Of a DNA stretch of 64,000 nt, positions 1 to 11,094 are shown piece after piece. This DNA is from Bubalus kerabau (lineage: Eukaryota; Chordata; Mammalia; Artiodactyla; Bovidae). The stretch is from assembly GCF_029407905.1 (NCBI RefSeq), contig NC_073635.1:39733501-39797500 (forward strand). Direction: 5' to 3'. The notes under the pieces were generated by a model. It had not been told where the DNA came from. It was given only the letters and a program-made list of their open reading frames with translations, and did not search any database. Made by a program: the position numbers and the translations under genes. The first letter of the stretch is position 1; each line of letters opens with the position of its first letter.

Positions 1-2808
1 CAGATTTCCCAGCACCACTTGTTAAAGAGATTGTCTTTAATCCATTGTATATTCTTGCCTCCTTTGTCAAAGATAAGGTGTCCATATGTGCGTGGATTTA
101 TCTCTGGGCTTTCTATTTTGTTTGATTGATCTATATTTCTGTCTTTGTGCCAGTACCATACTGTCTTGATAACTGTGGCTTTGTAGTAGAGCCTGAAGTC
201 TGGTAGGTTGATTCCTCCAGTTCCATTCTTCTTTCTCAAGATCGCTTTGGCTATTCGAGGTTTTTTGTATTTCCATACAAATTGTGAAATTATTTGTTCT
301 AGCTCTGTGAAGAATGCTGTTGGTAGCTTGATAGGGATTGCATTGAATCTATAAATTGCTTTGGGTAGTATACTCATTTTCACTATATTGATTCTTCCAA
401 TCCATGAACATGGTATATTTCTCCATCTGTTAGTGTGCTCTTTGATTTCTTTCACCAGTGTTTATAGGTTTCTATATATAGCTCTTTAGTTTCTTTAGGT
501 AGATATATTCCTAAGTATTTTATTCTTTCCGTTGCAATGGTGAATGGAATTGTTTCCTTAATTTCTCTTTCTGTTTTCTCATTATTAGTATATAGGAATG
601 CAAGGGATTTCTGTGTGTTGATTTTATATCCTGCAACTTTACTATCATCATTGATTAGTTCTAGTAATTTTCTGGTGGAGTCGTTAGGGTTTTCTATGTA
701 GAGGATCATGTCATCTGCAAATCGTGAGAGCCTTACTTCTTCTTTTCCAATTTGGATTCCTTTTATTTCTTTTTCTGCTCTGATTGCTGTGGCCAAAACT
801 TCCAAAACTATGTTGAATAGTAATGGTGAAAGTGGGCACCCTTGTCTTGTTCCTGACTTTAGAGGAAATGCTTTCAATTTTTCACCATTGAGGATAATGC
901 TTGCTGTGGGTTTGTCATATATAGCTTTGATTATGTTGAGGTATGTTCCTTCTATTCCTGCTTTCTGGAGAGTTTTTATCATAAATGGATGTTGAATTTT
1001 GTCAAACGCTTTCTCTGCATCTATTGAGATAATCATATGGTTTTTATTTTTCAATTTGTTAATGTGGGGTATTACATTGATTGATTTGCAGATATTGAAG
1101 AATCCTTGCATCCCTGGGATAAAGCCCACTTGGTCATGGTGTATGATCTTTTTAATGTGTTGTTGGGTTCTGATTGCTAGAATTTTGTTAAGGATTTTTG
1201 CATCTATGTTCATCAGTGATATTGGCCTGTAGTTTTCTTTTCTTGTGGGATCTTTGTCAGGTTTTGGTATTAGGGTGATGGTGGCCTCATAGAATGAGTT
1301 TGGAAGTTCACCATCCTCTGCAATTTTCTGGAAGAGTTTGAGCAGGATAGGTGTTAGCTCTTCTCTAAATTTTTGGTAGAATTCAGCTGTGAAGCCGTCT
1401 GGACCTGGGCTTTTGTTTGCTGGAAGATTTTTGATTACAGTTTCAATTTCCGTGCTTGTGATGGGTCTGTTAAGATTTTCTATTTCTTCCTGGTCGAGTT
1501 TTGGAAAGTTGTACTTTTCTAAGAATTTGTCCATTTCTTCCACGTTGTCCATTTTATTGGCATATAATTGTTGATAGTACTCTCTTATGATCCTTTGTAT
1601 TTCTCTGATGTCTGTTGTGATCTCTCCATTTTCATTTCTAATTTTATTGATTTGATTTTTCTCCCTTTGTTTCTTGATGAGTCTGGCTAATGGTTTGTCA
1701 ATTTTATTTATCCTTTCAAAAAACCAGCTTTTGGTTTTGTTGATTTTTGCTATGATCTCTTTTGTTTCTTTTGCATTTATTTCTGCTCTAAGTTTTAAGA
1801 TTTCTTTCCTTCTACTAACCCTGGGGTTCTTCATTTCTTCCTTTTCTAGTTGCTTTAGGTGTAGAGTTAGGTTATTTATTTGACTTTTTTCTTGTTTCTT
1901 GAGGTGTGCCTGTATTGCTATGAACTTTCCCCTTAGGACTGCTTTTACCGTGTCCCACAGGTTTTGGGTTGTTGTGTTTTCATTTTCATTCGTTTCTATG
2001 CAAATTTTGATTTCTTTTTTTGATTTCTTCTGTGATTTGTTGGTTATTCAGCAGCGTGTTGTTCAGCCTCCATATGTTGGAATTTTTAATAGTTTTTCTC
2101 CTGTAATTGAGATCTAATCTTACTGCATTGTGGTCAGAAAAGATGCTTGGAATGATTTCTATTTTTTTGAATTTACCAAGGCGAGCTTTATGGCCCAGGA
2201 TGTGATCTATCCTGGAGAAGGTTCCATGTGCGCTTGAGAAAAAGGTGAAATTCATTGTTTTGGGATGAAATGTCCTATAGATATCAATTAGGTCTAACTG
2301 GTCTATTGTATCATTTAAAGTTTGTGTTTCCTTGTTAATTTTCTGTTTAGTTGATCTATCCATAGGTGTGAGTGGGGTATTAAAGTCTCCCACTGTTATA
2401 GTTAATTTCTCCTTTCATACTTGTTAGCATTTGTCTTACATACTGCGGTGCTCCCGTGTTGGGTGCATATATATTTATAATTGTTATATCTTCTTCTTGG
2501 ATTGATCCTTTGATCATTATGTAGTGACCTTCTTTGTCTCTTTTCACAGCCTTTGTTTTAAAGTCTATTTTATCTGATATGAGTATTGCTACTCCTGCTT
2601 TCTTTTGGTCCCTATTTGCATGGAAAATCTTTTTCCAGCCCTTCACTTTCAGTCTGTATGTGTCCCCCATTTTGAGGTGAGTGTCTTGTAGACAACATAT
2701 GTAGGGGTCTTGTTTTTGTATCCATTCAGCCAGTCTTTGTCTTTTGGTTGGGGCATTCAACCCATTTACGTTTAAGGTAATTACTGATAAGTATGATCCC
2801 ATTGCCAT
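1..2808 (-). pseudogene. L1 ORF2 (endonuclease-reverse transcriptase), frameshifted and 3'-incomplete
   Basis: ORF2p nicks target DNA and copies L1 RNA at the nick. Reading down the minus strand, the APE-like endonuclease starts at 2808 with TLNVNGLN. It continues through NIYAPN, MGDFN, IDHI and SDHNA, but the frame shifts near 2385. The Glu expected in the QETHL motif reads Asp here (LQDTHL), a change at a catalytic position. A second frameshift near 1990 lies in a T-rich run. The reverse transcriptase runs in one frame from 1834 to 452, with SPGPDGFTAEFY, SIDAEKAFDKI (motif A), GTRQGCPLSPLLFN (motif B) and FADDMILY (motif C, FADD at 710-721). The frame breaks again at about 452, and a further piece follows at 276-67. 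The C-terminal Cys-rich region is beyond the window. It is clearly a pseudogene, though the RT core is intact. Confidence 0.93.
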
Positions 2809-2859
2809 TTACTTTATTGTTTTGGGTTCGAATTTATACACCGTTTTTGTGTTTCCTGT

Positions 2860-3783
2860 CTAGAGAATATCCTTTAGTATTTGTTGGAGAGCTGGTTTGG
2901 TGGTGCAGAATTCTCTCAGCTTTTGCTTGTCTGAAAAGCTTTTGATTTCTCCTTCATATTTGAGTGAGAGCCTTGCTGGGTACAATAATCTGGGCTGTAG
3001 GTTATTTTCTTTTATCATTTTAAGTATGTCTTGCCATTCCCTCCTGGCTTGAAGAGTTTCTATTGAAAGACCAGCTGTTATCCTTATGGGTATTCCCTTG
3101 TGTATTATTTGTTGTTTTTCCCTTGTTGCTTTTAATATTTGTTCTTTGTGTTTGATCTTTGTTAATTTGATTAATATGTGTCTTGGCGTGTTTCGCCTTG
3201 GGTTTATCCTGTTTGGGACTCTCTGGGTTTCTTGGACTTGGGTGATTATTTCCTTCCCCATTTTAGGGAAGTTTTCAACTATTATCTCCTCAAGTATTTT
3301 CTCATGGTCTTTCTTTTTGTCTTCTTCTGGGACCCCTATGATTCGAATGTTGTAGCGTTTAATATTGTCCTGGAGGTCTCTGAGATTGTCCTCATTTCTT
3401 TTAATTTGTTTTTCTTTTATCCTCTCTGATTCGTTTATTTCTACCATTCTACCTTCTAATTCACTAATCCTATCTTCTGCCTCTCTTTTTCTACTATTTG
3501 TTGCCTCCAGAGTGTTTTTAATTTCACTTATTGCATTATTCATTATATATTGACTCTTTTTTATTTCTTCTAGGTCCTTGTTATACCTTTCTTGCATCGT
3601 CTCAATCCTTGCCTCCAGGCTATTTATCTGTGATTCCATTTTAATTTCAAGATTTTGGATCAATTTCACTATCATTATTCGGAATTCTTTATCAGGTAAA
3701 TTCCCTATCTCTTCCTCTTTTGTTTGGTTTGGTGGGCATTTATCCTGTTCCTTTATCTGCTGGGTTTTCCTCTGTCACTTCAT
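2860..3783 (-). pseudogene. L1 ORF1 (RNA-binding chaperone), nearly intact with an early stop
   Basis: ORF1p is the trimeric nucleic-acid chaperone that coats L1 RNA in the cytoplasm. The frame is open from about 3774 to the TAG at 2860-2862. The N-terminal half is a heptad-rich, Glu/Lys/Asn-rich coiled coil. The RRM-like part contains IRIIGVPEE and ENFPKMGKE. The C-terminal domain contains TPRHILIKLTK, AGLSIETLQARREW and QPRLLYPARLSLKYEGEIKSF. An ATG in this frame lies at 3783-3781, but a TGA (3777-3775) follows it two codons later. That TGA would be explained by CpG decay of an Arg codon. Without it the frame would be about 307 codons, slightly short of the human protein (338). The next Met in frame is at 3675, which would lose about 36 residues. 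Confidence 0.9.
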
Positions 3784-4289
3784 CTTGTTTAAATTGCTGA
3801 GTTTGGGGTGTCCTTTCTGTATTCTGGCAGTTTGTGGAGTTCTCTTTATTGTGGTGTTTCCTCGTTGTGTGTGGGTTTGTACAGGTGGCTTGTTAAGGTT
3901 TCCTGGTTAGGGAAGCTTGTGTCGATGTTCTGGTGGATGGAGCTGTATTTCTTCTCTCTGGAGTGCAATGAAATGTCCAGTAATGAGTTATGAGATGTCT
4001 ATGGTTTGGGGGTGACTTTGGGCAGCCTGTATCTTGAAGCTCAGGGCTGTGTTCCTTTGTTTCTGGAGAATTTGCTTGGTATGTCTTGCCCTGGAACTTG
4101 TTGGCCCTTGTGTGGTGCTTGGTTTCAGTGTCGGTATGGAGGCGTTTGATAAGCTCCTGTCAATTAATGTTCCTTGGAGTCAGGAGTTCCCTGGAGTCAG
4201 GGTTTGGACTTAAGCCTCCTGCTTCCAGTTATCGGTCTTATTTTTACAGTAGTTTCAAAACTTCTCCTTCTATACAGCACCATTGATAA

Positions 4290-5040
4290 AACATCTACGT
4301 TAAAGATGAAAAGTTTCTCTACTGTGAGGGTCACTCAGAAAGGTTCACAGCATTACATGGAGAAGAGCAGAGGGAGGAGGGAGTTAGAGGTGACCCAAAT
4401 GAGATGAGGTGGAATCAATAGTGGAGAGAGGTGGCTAGCCAGTAGTCACTTCCTTATGTGCACTCCACAACTGGACCACTCAGAGATGTTCACGGAGTTA
4501 TACAGAGAAGAGAAGAAGGAGGAAGGAGACAGATGTGGCCAGAAGGATAAAAGGGGGAAATGAAAAGAAGGGAGACAGATCCAGCCAGTAATCAGTTCCC
4601 TCAGTGTTCTCCACCATCTGGAACACACAGAAATTCACAGAGTTGGGTAGAGTAGAGAGGGGTTAGGGAGGAGATACAGGCGACTTGGTGGAGAAAACGG
4701 AGAGTCCAAAGGGAGAGAGATCAGTCAAGCCAGTAATCTCGCTCCCTAGTGAAAAATGGGTCCTGAAGATTGGGTTCTTAAAGGTACAAAATTGGTAACA
4801 AATACATAAAAGCAAAAATTAAAAATCTAGAGTAGAGTTTGGAATTTCAAAAATGCGATGTTAATGAAAAGAAGAAGGAAAAGAAAGAGAAAAAACGAAC
4901 AAAGAAAAACAAACAAGGTCGTGAAAATTCTAAAGAAACTACAGGTACAAAATTGATAACTAATACCAAAAAGCAAAAATTAAAAGTCTAGAGTAGAGTT
5001 TGGAATTTCAAAAATACAATGTTAAAGAAAAGGAGAAAAC
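4290..5040. repeat. Internal tandem repeats within the L1 5' UTR
   Basis: A unit beginning GGTACAAAATTG at 4783 recurs at 4944, an offset of about 161 bp. Both copies share AAAGCAAAAATTAAAA, then CTAGAGTAGAGTTTGGAATT, then TCAAAAAT. Upstream, three looser modules start near 4320, 4475 and 4615. Each has a CACTCAGA-like or CACACAGA start, a TTCACAG or TTCACGG motif, and a run of GAGAAGAG-type purines. Confidence 0.75.
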
Positions 5041-6563
5041 AAAACAAAACAAAAAAAAAACGGTCAAAAAATTATAAAATATATATGAAGTTTGCTGAAG
5101 AAAAAAAAAAATAGGGTCTTTTTTTCTTTTTTGCAAAGTAATAAGTTATAAAAGTGAAAATTAAAGGACAATAGAGGACTTAAAATTTTTTTTAAAAAAT
5201 TAAAAAAGAAAAGAAAGAAAGATTGATCTTAAAAATAGTAAAAATATATCTAGGTCTTTCTCTGGTTTTGTTGTGAGTATTGTGGGTTCAGTTCATTTTT
5301 GGCTAGTTCCTTGGTCCGACTTATATTTCTCAAGATCTATAGGCCCCTTCCTATGTAGTCTGTAGTAACCACAGGGTTTTAATCTATGGCCTGTAGCTTC
5401 CAAGGCGTTTCCCTCTGTTATAGCTTCTTCTGTTTGCTGGTCTCTTCAGTGTCTGGTTTCCGCCCTGACACAAAGGGGACGGTGGAGGACACTTTTTTTT
5501 CATTTAGGCTCTCTTGTTCAGTCGCTCTGTGGGGAGGGAGGGAGGGATGCTGCAAACAAATAACACTGGCGTGCGCTCACAGTGCCTCAGCCACACTAGG
5601 TCTTGCCCCAGCTCACGGCGTGTGTATCCTCCCCGCCCACACTGCTTGGGCTCTAGATTGTTCCGCCGGGAACAATCAGAGGCCGGCCCTGGGCTGAGCT
5701 CCCAGGTCCAAGCCACTCAGGTGATGAGGTGTTTGGCGAGCGCCAATGCTGCGACTTATCGCCTCCCCACCACTCGGTTATCTGGGTGTAAAACCCGCGC
5801 ACCTTCTCAGGCAGATGTTGACCGTCCAGACCCCCAAGAAGTTTTAGTTAGCAAAGAAGCCTGCTTACAGTTTTATAGATAGTGTCTCTCTGGGGCTGCG
5901 ATTGCCCCCTTCCGGCTCTGGCTGCCTGTCACCGGAGGGGGAAGGTCTGCAGCCGGCTATCTCTGTTCAGTCCTTTGTTCCGTGCGTGGGCCTGGTGGTG
6001 TCTTAGGTTAGGGCTGGCTTTTTGCGTGGTAGATATCCCACAGTCTGGTTTGCTAGCCCAAATTATTTCGCTCAGATAGCGCTCAGGACACTGGGGCCAG
6101 ATTCTTACTCTAAGCGACGCAGCCCGCGCCGCGCTTCCCTGCCCAGCCCCCGCTTGCTAATGGCGTGTGCAGGCGTCTGCACTGCTTCTCCGCTGGGGGA
6201 GTTACCGTAGGGCTCGCAATCTGTGATTTTTAATTGTTTATTTATTTTTTTCTCCCTGTTATGTTGCCCTCTGTGCTTCCAAAGCTCGGCACAGATTCGG
6301 CAGTGAGAAGGTTTCCTGGTGTTTGGAAACTTCTCTCTTTTTAAGACTCCCTTCCCAGGACGGAACTCTGTCCCTCCCTCTTTTGTCTCTTTTTTTGTCT
6401 TTTATATTTTTTCCTACCTCCTTTCGAAGAGTTGGGTTGCTTTTTTGGGTGCCTGATGTCCTCTGCCGGCATTCAGAAGTTGTTTTGTGGAATTTACTCG
6501 ACGTTTAAATGCTCTTTTGATGAATTTGTGGGGGAGAAAGTGTTCTCCCCGTCCCACTCCTCT

Positions 6564-6571
6564 GCCATCTT
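6564..6571 (-). promoter_or_regulatory. YY1-type site at the L1 5' end
   Basis: The minus strand reads AAGATGGC about 13 bases inside the L1 5' terminus. This is the YY1 core found at the same place in primate L1, where it directs accurate transcription start. Its role here is inferred by analogy. Confidence 0.6.
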
Positions 6572-6584
6572 GGCTCCTCCCCTC

Positions 6585-7266
6585 GAATGTTGAGTTTTAA
6601 GCCAACTTTTTCACTCTCCTCTTTCACTTTCTTCAAGAGGTCTTTAGTTCTTCTTCATTTTCTGCCATAAGGGTGGTATCATCTGCATATCTGAGGTTAT
6701 TGATATTTCTCCTGTCAATCTTGATCCTGGCTTGTGCTTTATCCAGCTTCATCCAGCACTTGGCATGATGTACTCCGAATATAAGGTAAATAAGCAGTGT
6801 GACAATATGCAGCCTTGATGTACTCCTTTCCTTGTTTGGAATCAGTCTGTTGTTCCATGTCCAGTTCTAACTGTTGCTTCTTGACCTGCATACAGATTTC
6901 TCAGGAGGCAGGTAAGGTGGTCTGGTATTCCCATCTCTTTAAGAATTTTCCACAGTTTGTTGTGGTCCAAACAGTCAAAGGTTTTGGTATAGCTAGTAAA
7001 GCAGAAGTAGACGTTTTTTTCTGGAGCTGTCTTGCTTTTTCAGTGATCCAATGGATGTTGGCAATTTGATCTCTGCTTCCTCTGTCTTTTCTAAATCCAG
7101 CTTGAACATCTTGAAGTTCATGGTTCACATACTGTTGAAGCCTGGCTTGGAGAATTTTGAGCATTACTTTGCTAGTGTGTGAGATGAATACAATTGTATG
7201 GTAGTTTGAACATTCTTTTGCATTGCCTTTCTTTGAGATTGGAATGAAAACTGACCTTTTCCAGTA
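6585..7266 (-). mobile_element. BovB (RTE LINE) fragment, reverse transcriptase region
   Basis: The minus-strand translation shows KRSVFIPISKKGNAKECSNY, then QAGFRKDRGSRDQIANIHW, matching other BovB copies in the window, and then the YADD region at about 6677-6688. The frame is broken after KTSTSALL. The left end stops exactly where the L1 begins, at the BovB sequence equivalent to GAATGTTGAG. That is the pattern expected if the L1 inserted here and the BovB 3' half lies beyond the window. The right end fades at about 7266. Confidence 0.85.
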
Positions 7267-7392
7267 TGATAGGTAAGCCAATTCTTTTCATAAATTAATC
7301 TTTGCCAAAGGATGTCTTGGTAAAGTTGCAACGCAAATGACTTTTATAGTAACCACATTCAGATCCCAATAGCATAATATGACCCAAATTCT

Positions 7393-7608
7393 GGGTTGTG
7401 AGTGTATGCTCAGTTGTGTCTGACTCTGCCACTCCTTGAACTGTAGCCTGCCTGGCTCCTCTGTTTATGGAATTTTCCAAGCATGAATACTGGATCTGGT
7501 TGCCATAACCTACTCTAGGGGATCTTCTCAACCCAGGGTTTGAACCCATGTATCTTGAGTCTCCCTCATTGTCAGGCAGATTCTTTACCCCTGCATCACC
7601 TGGGAAAC
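7393..7608 (-). mobile_element. Bov-tA SINE
   Basis: Read on the minus strand it has the tRNA-Glu-derived head near 7600, the ATCCCCT-type junction, the CTGGAG...CCATGGA middle and the GTCNGACACGACTGAG-type tail shared with BovB. CCCAAATTCT at 7383-7392 and again at 7609-7618 is the probable target-site duplication. It is diverged, roughly 15 to 20 percent by eye. Confidence 0.88.
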
Positions 7609-7770
7609 CCCAAATTCTAGGATAAGTATATACAAAAATTTACTACTATGTTTATGAAATTAACTAGCATTTTTTTGTTAATATGAACAAATCCTAAGTA
7701 ATGGCTATTGCTTTTCAAAGTAGACAGGAACAATGCATATATAATTCTGGGCTCTGTGTGTGTGTGGTGT

Positions 7771-7963
7771 GTGTGTGCACTCAGTCGTGTCCATGGGCTA
7801 CTCGTGCTCACCAGTCTACTCTTTCCATGGAATTTTCCAGGCAAGAATACTGGAACAAGAATACTCCCTCAGGGTATCTTCTCTACCCAGGACTCAAACC
7901 TGAGTCTTCTGTGTCTTTTGCATTGGTAGCCAGATTCTTTACCTCTAGGGCCCCCTTGGAAGC
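7771..7963 (-). mobile_element. Bov-tA SINE, old copy beside a microsatellite
   Basis: Recognisable parts are CACTCAGTCGTGTC at the 3' side, TCCAGGCAAGAATACTGGA, the CAGGGTATCTTC block and a degraded tRNA head ending at 7963. It is more diverged than its neighbours and lies between two TG-rich tracts, about 7752-7776 and 7964-8005. Confidence 0.82.
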
Positions 7964-7977
7964 CTATATATATATAC

Positions 7978-8005
<28 letters not shown>
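7964..8005. repeat. (TA)n(TG)n microsatellite
   Basis: A short TA run is followed by about 14 uninterrupted TG units. The length makes it a likely polymorphic locus. Confidence 0.9.
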
Positions 8006-8008
<3 letters not shown>

Positions 8009-11000
8009 TATCCCACATAAATAATCAATTACAAAATAAACTATATATATGCAGGCTTAAAAGGTGATTATATTTTACAAAGTAGTTTCCTGTGGTGCAA
8101 TTCATTCATACTACTCCTGTAAATATATTTTTTGTTGTAAATGAGACTTTACTCATTTATAGAGGAGAAGAAAGAGATGGGGACAAGATTTCTAAACTTG
8201 AGCTTAAGAGTCATTTCCAAGATATATTTCTACTGTCAAGGTTTATCACCAATTTACATAATTGATGTTTCATCTACAATATCACAACTTTTTATACAAT
8301 ATAGATAATTAGCTAGTCTTCACTTCCAGCTTATTATTTCTATCCTCTGAGGAGCCTTGTGGTGTAATGGACAAAATGTCAAGAATAATTAGGAATAATG
8401 ATGGTGGCAACTATGCTATCAAATGATGCATATCTTGGCCTGATTCTTTTATGCCTTGCCTTTGAAGAAGATATTTAGATGATTTAATGCTCTCTCCTAG
8501 GCTTTAAGTTTTCTTAATGCAAAAAAAAAAAAAAAAAAGATTCTGAAAAAGTTTCCCTTTATGTTCATATATATGGCACACAAAGCCTGGGTTTGTATGT
8601 TTATTTTCATATTTAAGAGAGTAAAATCAAGTGATCTCAAATATCCCACAGCTTTTTAGAATTTCTACATGTGTTATCTTCCACATATTTTGAAAGCCAA
8701 TGAAGTGATTTATCATGGTGTATGAAGTCAACAGAATTTTTTTTTTTTCCTTTGGGATCTGATACATTTATCTTTGATGATACCCATACATAGCTGTTTA
8801 TTTCTTAGGTAACCGAGTATATGCTCATTCTATACATTCTCCAAGTTTGATTCTTCAAAGTGACTTAGCTGAAAGAAGAAAACATTGCATACTCTCACAT
8901 TATCATATTTGGCTTAATTTACAAAGTTTAAGTCCAATATTAAAGATGTACCTAAACTCAGAGGATAAGTGATTTACTCTAGTCAAACAATTGGCATGTA
9001 AATGTCACTAGATATAGAAGCCAGTGTTTTCTGAATTTTAGTTATATTGCCCAAGTCCTTTTCCAGTTCCTCTAACAGCATATTATTGTATAAGAAAGCC
9101 AGATTGCCAGCATTTTCAAGTTTTTTCTTATCATTTAAACAATAAAAATGTCTTTTAAAATACAAATAGTTAATATCATAAAATGAATATCTAAATTTTA
9201 TTTAATGTAATAAAGCATCAAGTTGATAATCCCAGTCTAGAAAGGATCCACTTAAATAGTACAAGGAATATAGAAGTTTAGAGAAAGAATATTTAATTCT
9301 TATATATAACCTTAACTCCAAAAAATCTCATCTGTCAACCAACATCAAATATTATTGAACTTATGAAGTCAATGTTCACTTCCACATTCAGTAAAGGGCA
9401 AAAAATGCAACAGAAACATAATCTGTAAGAAGATGACCCTTTATGGGTTTCTTGTATTCCTGAAAGATTTGTCATGAAACAAGGAAGTGATGGAGGAAAT
9501 CTTAGGTATGGAGATGCTGTTCAGTGATGTTTACTTCTGGGACTAGGCTTCTACAAATGTGTAATGTCCCTGAAGAGAAGCCAATTTTCTGCCACCATCC
9601 AAATGCATACTAATCATGTAAAAAGCAGAATACGCCTGGAAGGAAAAGGATCTAATGCCTCATTTAAAGAGAAGCTTCCTCTTGTTCCCAATGGGGCCAC
9701 TTAATGCAATATAAGTAGGCTGCCATAAGATTAATGCCACAAAACAAGTTGACAAAATAACTAAAATTTTTAAGGACTCTGAAACACTCACAAAAGTAGG
9801 AGATTAATGCAGATACCTTTATTCTTTATGTCTGAAAAAAAAATTACATCAATACACATTCTGCGGTTACCACCAAGTTACATATGTTTATGAAATTAGT
9901 AGCTGGAAATCTTTGAGGATGGAATCTTTACCTCTCCCATATATGAATGCTTCCTTGATTCTGAATGAAGCCAAAATGTACTCCAGCAATGCTACAGATG
10001 CCACAGTTAACCATGATGAATTTTTCCAGTGGTTGATAATTCTAAGTTAGAAAGTCTAAAAAGTCATGATTTGAAACTCCTTGGAATAATATTTTTATGT
10101 ATTTTATATGCTTTAAATATCTCCTTGACTGATTAATATTTACAACCCTATGTAGAAGCTACCTTGATGCTGCAGTTGGAAAGTTAAAAATTTACAAAGA
10201 CTGCTTTGTAGTCTAATGACAGCACTTGACTTTTGCTACTGCTTGAGGGCTTGCAACTTTGATGTTTCCATCTTAAATTAAGAGAAAAGGAAGAGTCAGC
10301 TATCAGATCTCATTCAGTTACTTTTCTGAAGGGTTCTTTTAACTGAGTTCCATGAAGTCATAATGTCTTTTAACAAGAATATTGATTACGAAATAAAACC
10401 TTGTTCCATTATCTTCTTAAAGGAAACTTAGAGATGTGTTTTAGATGTTTGAGTAGCATAGTTTCTTTTGCAAAGTGTAAGTGTACTGTTACCTCTCTGG
10501 GAACACATAAAAAGTTTTCAAAGGGGTTTACTATGTAAGCAAATGTTTTCTTCCTCCCCAATTCAAATTCATTAATTTTCCTTGATTGTGTGTGTGTGCT
10601 TTAATTTAGAGAAACTCTCTAGATGCATAGATTTTATTTACTAGTTTTATAACAACCATGTACAATGAACACTATTGCTTGATACCTTGAGGCCTAGGAA
10701 TTGACAGGTAATGGTTTTTAAGGCAACCAGCAGTGCCAATTATCCAGCCTCAGTGTCCAGTGTAGCTGGCAGACTAAGGCTCAGCAAGTTGGACTAGTGC
10801 ATATTGAGAATGCTTAGCAAAAACTCAGAGGATCTTCCTATCCAGTGGATGGACACTATCTCTAGTTATTCATCATTGCTGAAGTTGTTATTCCCACATT
10901 CCAAACATACTACTAGAATTCATCAACTCTGCTACTTTATAATGTAATAAATTATACAAATAAAACTAAAGTTTGAAATGTATTTATTTTAATGATCTGC

Positions 11001-11094
11001 CAAATAAAAACTGAAAAAAATTGTTGAACAATCCAAAAAATATAAAGCTACTATCAAAATATGAAACATTAATAATCTGAGAAACGTGATTTCT
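8006..11094. other. AT-rich sequence without recognisable genes
   Basis: I see no long reading frame with protein-like composition and no young repeat. There is a pure A run of about 19 at 8520-8538 and T runs near 8740. Some of it may be very old transposon sequence that I cannot name. Confidence 0.6.

Larger units (their letters stand above)
1..6584 (-). mobile_element. L1 (LINE-1) retrotransposon, 5'-complete, cut by the left window edge
   Basis: On the minus strand the order is 5' UTR (6584 to 3784), ORF1 (3783 to 2860), a spacer of about 50 bp, then ORF2 from 2808 to the window edge. About one third of ORF2 and the 3' UTR lie outside. The first bases read GAGGGGAGGAGCCAAGATGG, the usual start of a mammalian L1 5' UTR, so this copy is not 5'-truncated. 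The right flank is BovB sequence that begins inside the BovB reverse transcriptase region, so the L1 probably landed in an older BovB. The TSD cannot be checked because the 3' junction is outside. Both ORFs are broken, so it is not autonomous as it stands. Confidence 0.95.
3784..6584 (-). promoter_or_regulatory. L1 5' UTR with internal promoter
   Basis: About 2.8 kb separates the L1 5' terminus from ORF1. Three zones are visible. The terminal part (about 5380-6584) is relatively rich in GC and CpG, with a YY1-type site, and is the expected position of the internal RNA polymerase II promoter. The middle (about 4760-5260) is very A-rich on the plus strand, with two copies of a roughly 161-bp unit. 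The ORF1-proximal part (about 4290-4760) has three related GA-rich modules. Open frames on the plus strand here are antisense shadows. Promoter activity is inferred from the family, not shown by the sequence. Confidence 0.75.

Noticed and set aside
3086..4286. Several plus-strand frames of 60 to 110 codons rich in Phe, Leu and Ser, resembling membrane proteins
   Set aside because: They are antisense translations of L1 ORF1 and the 5' UTR. Antisense of Lys/Glu-rich coding sequence gives Phe/Leu-rich text.
5386..6210. CpG-rich segment with several overlapping plus-strand frames, a possible host CpG island and first exon
   Set aside because: It lies wholly within the L1 5' UTR, which ends at the L1 terminus at 6584. 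The frames are on the antisense strand and not supported by any domain.
7700..8024. Tandem repeat region considered as a CRISPR-like or satellite array
   Set aside because: It is two simple TG tracts flanking a SINE, with no regular repeat-spacer pattern.
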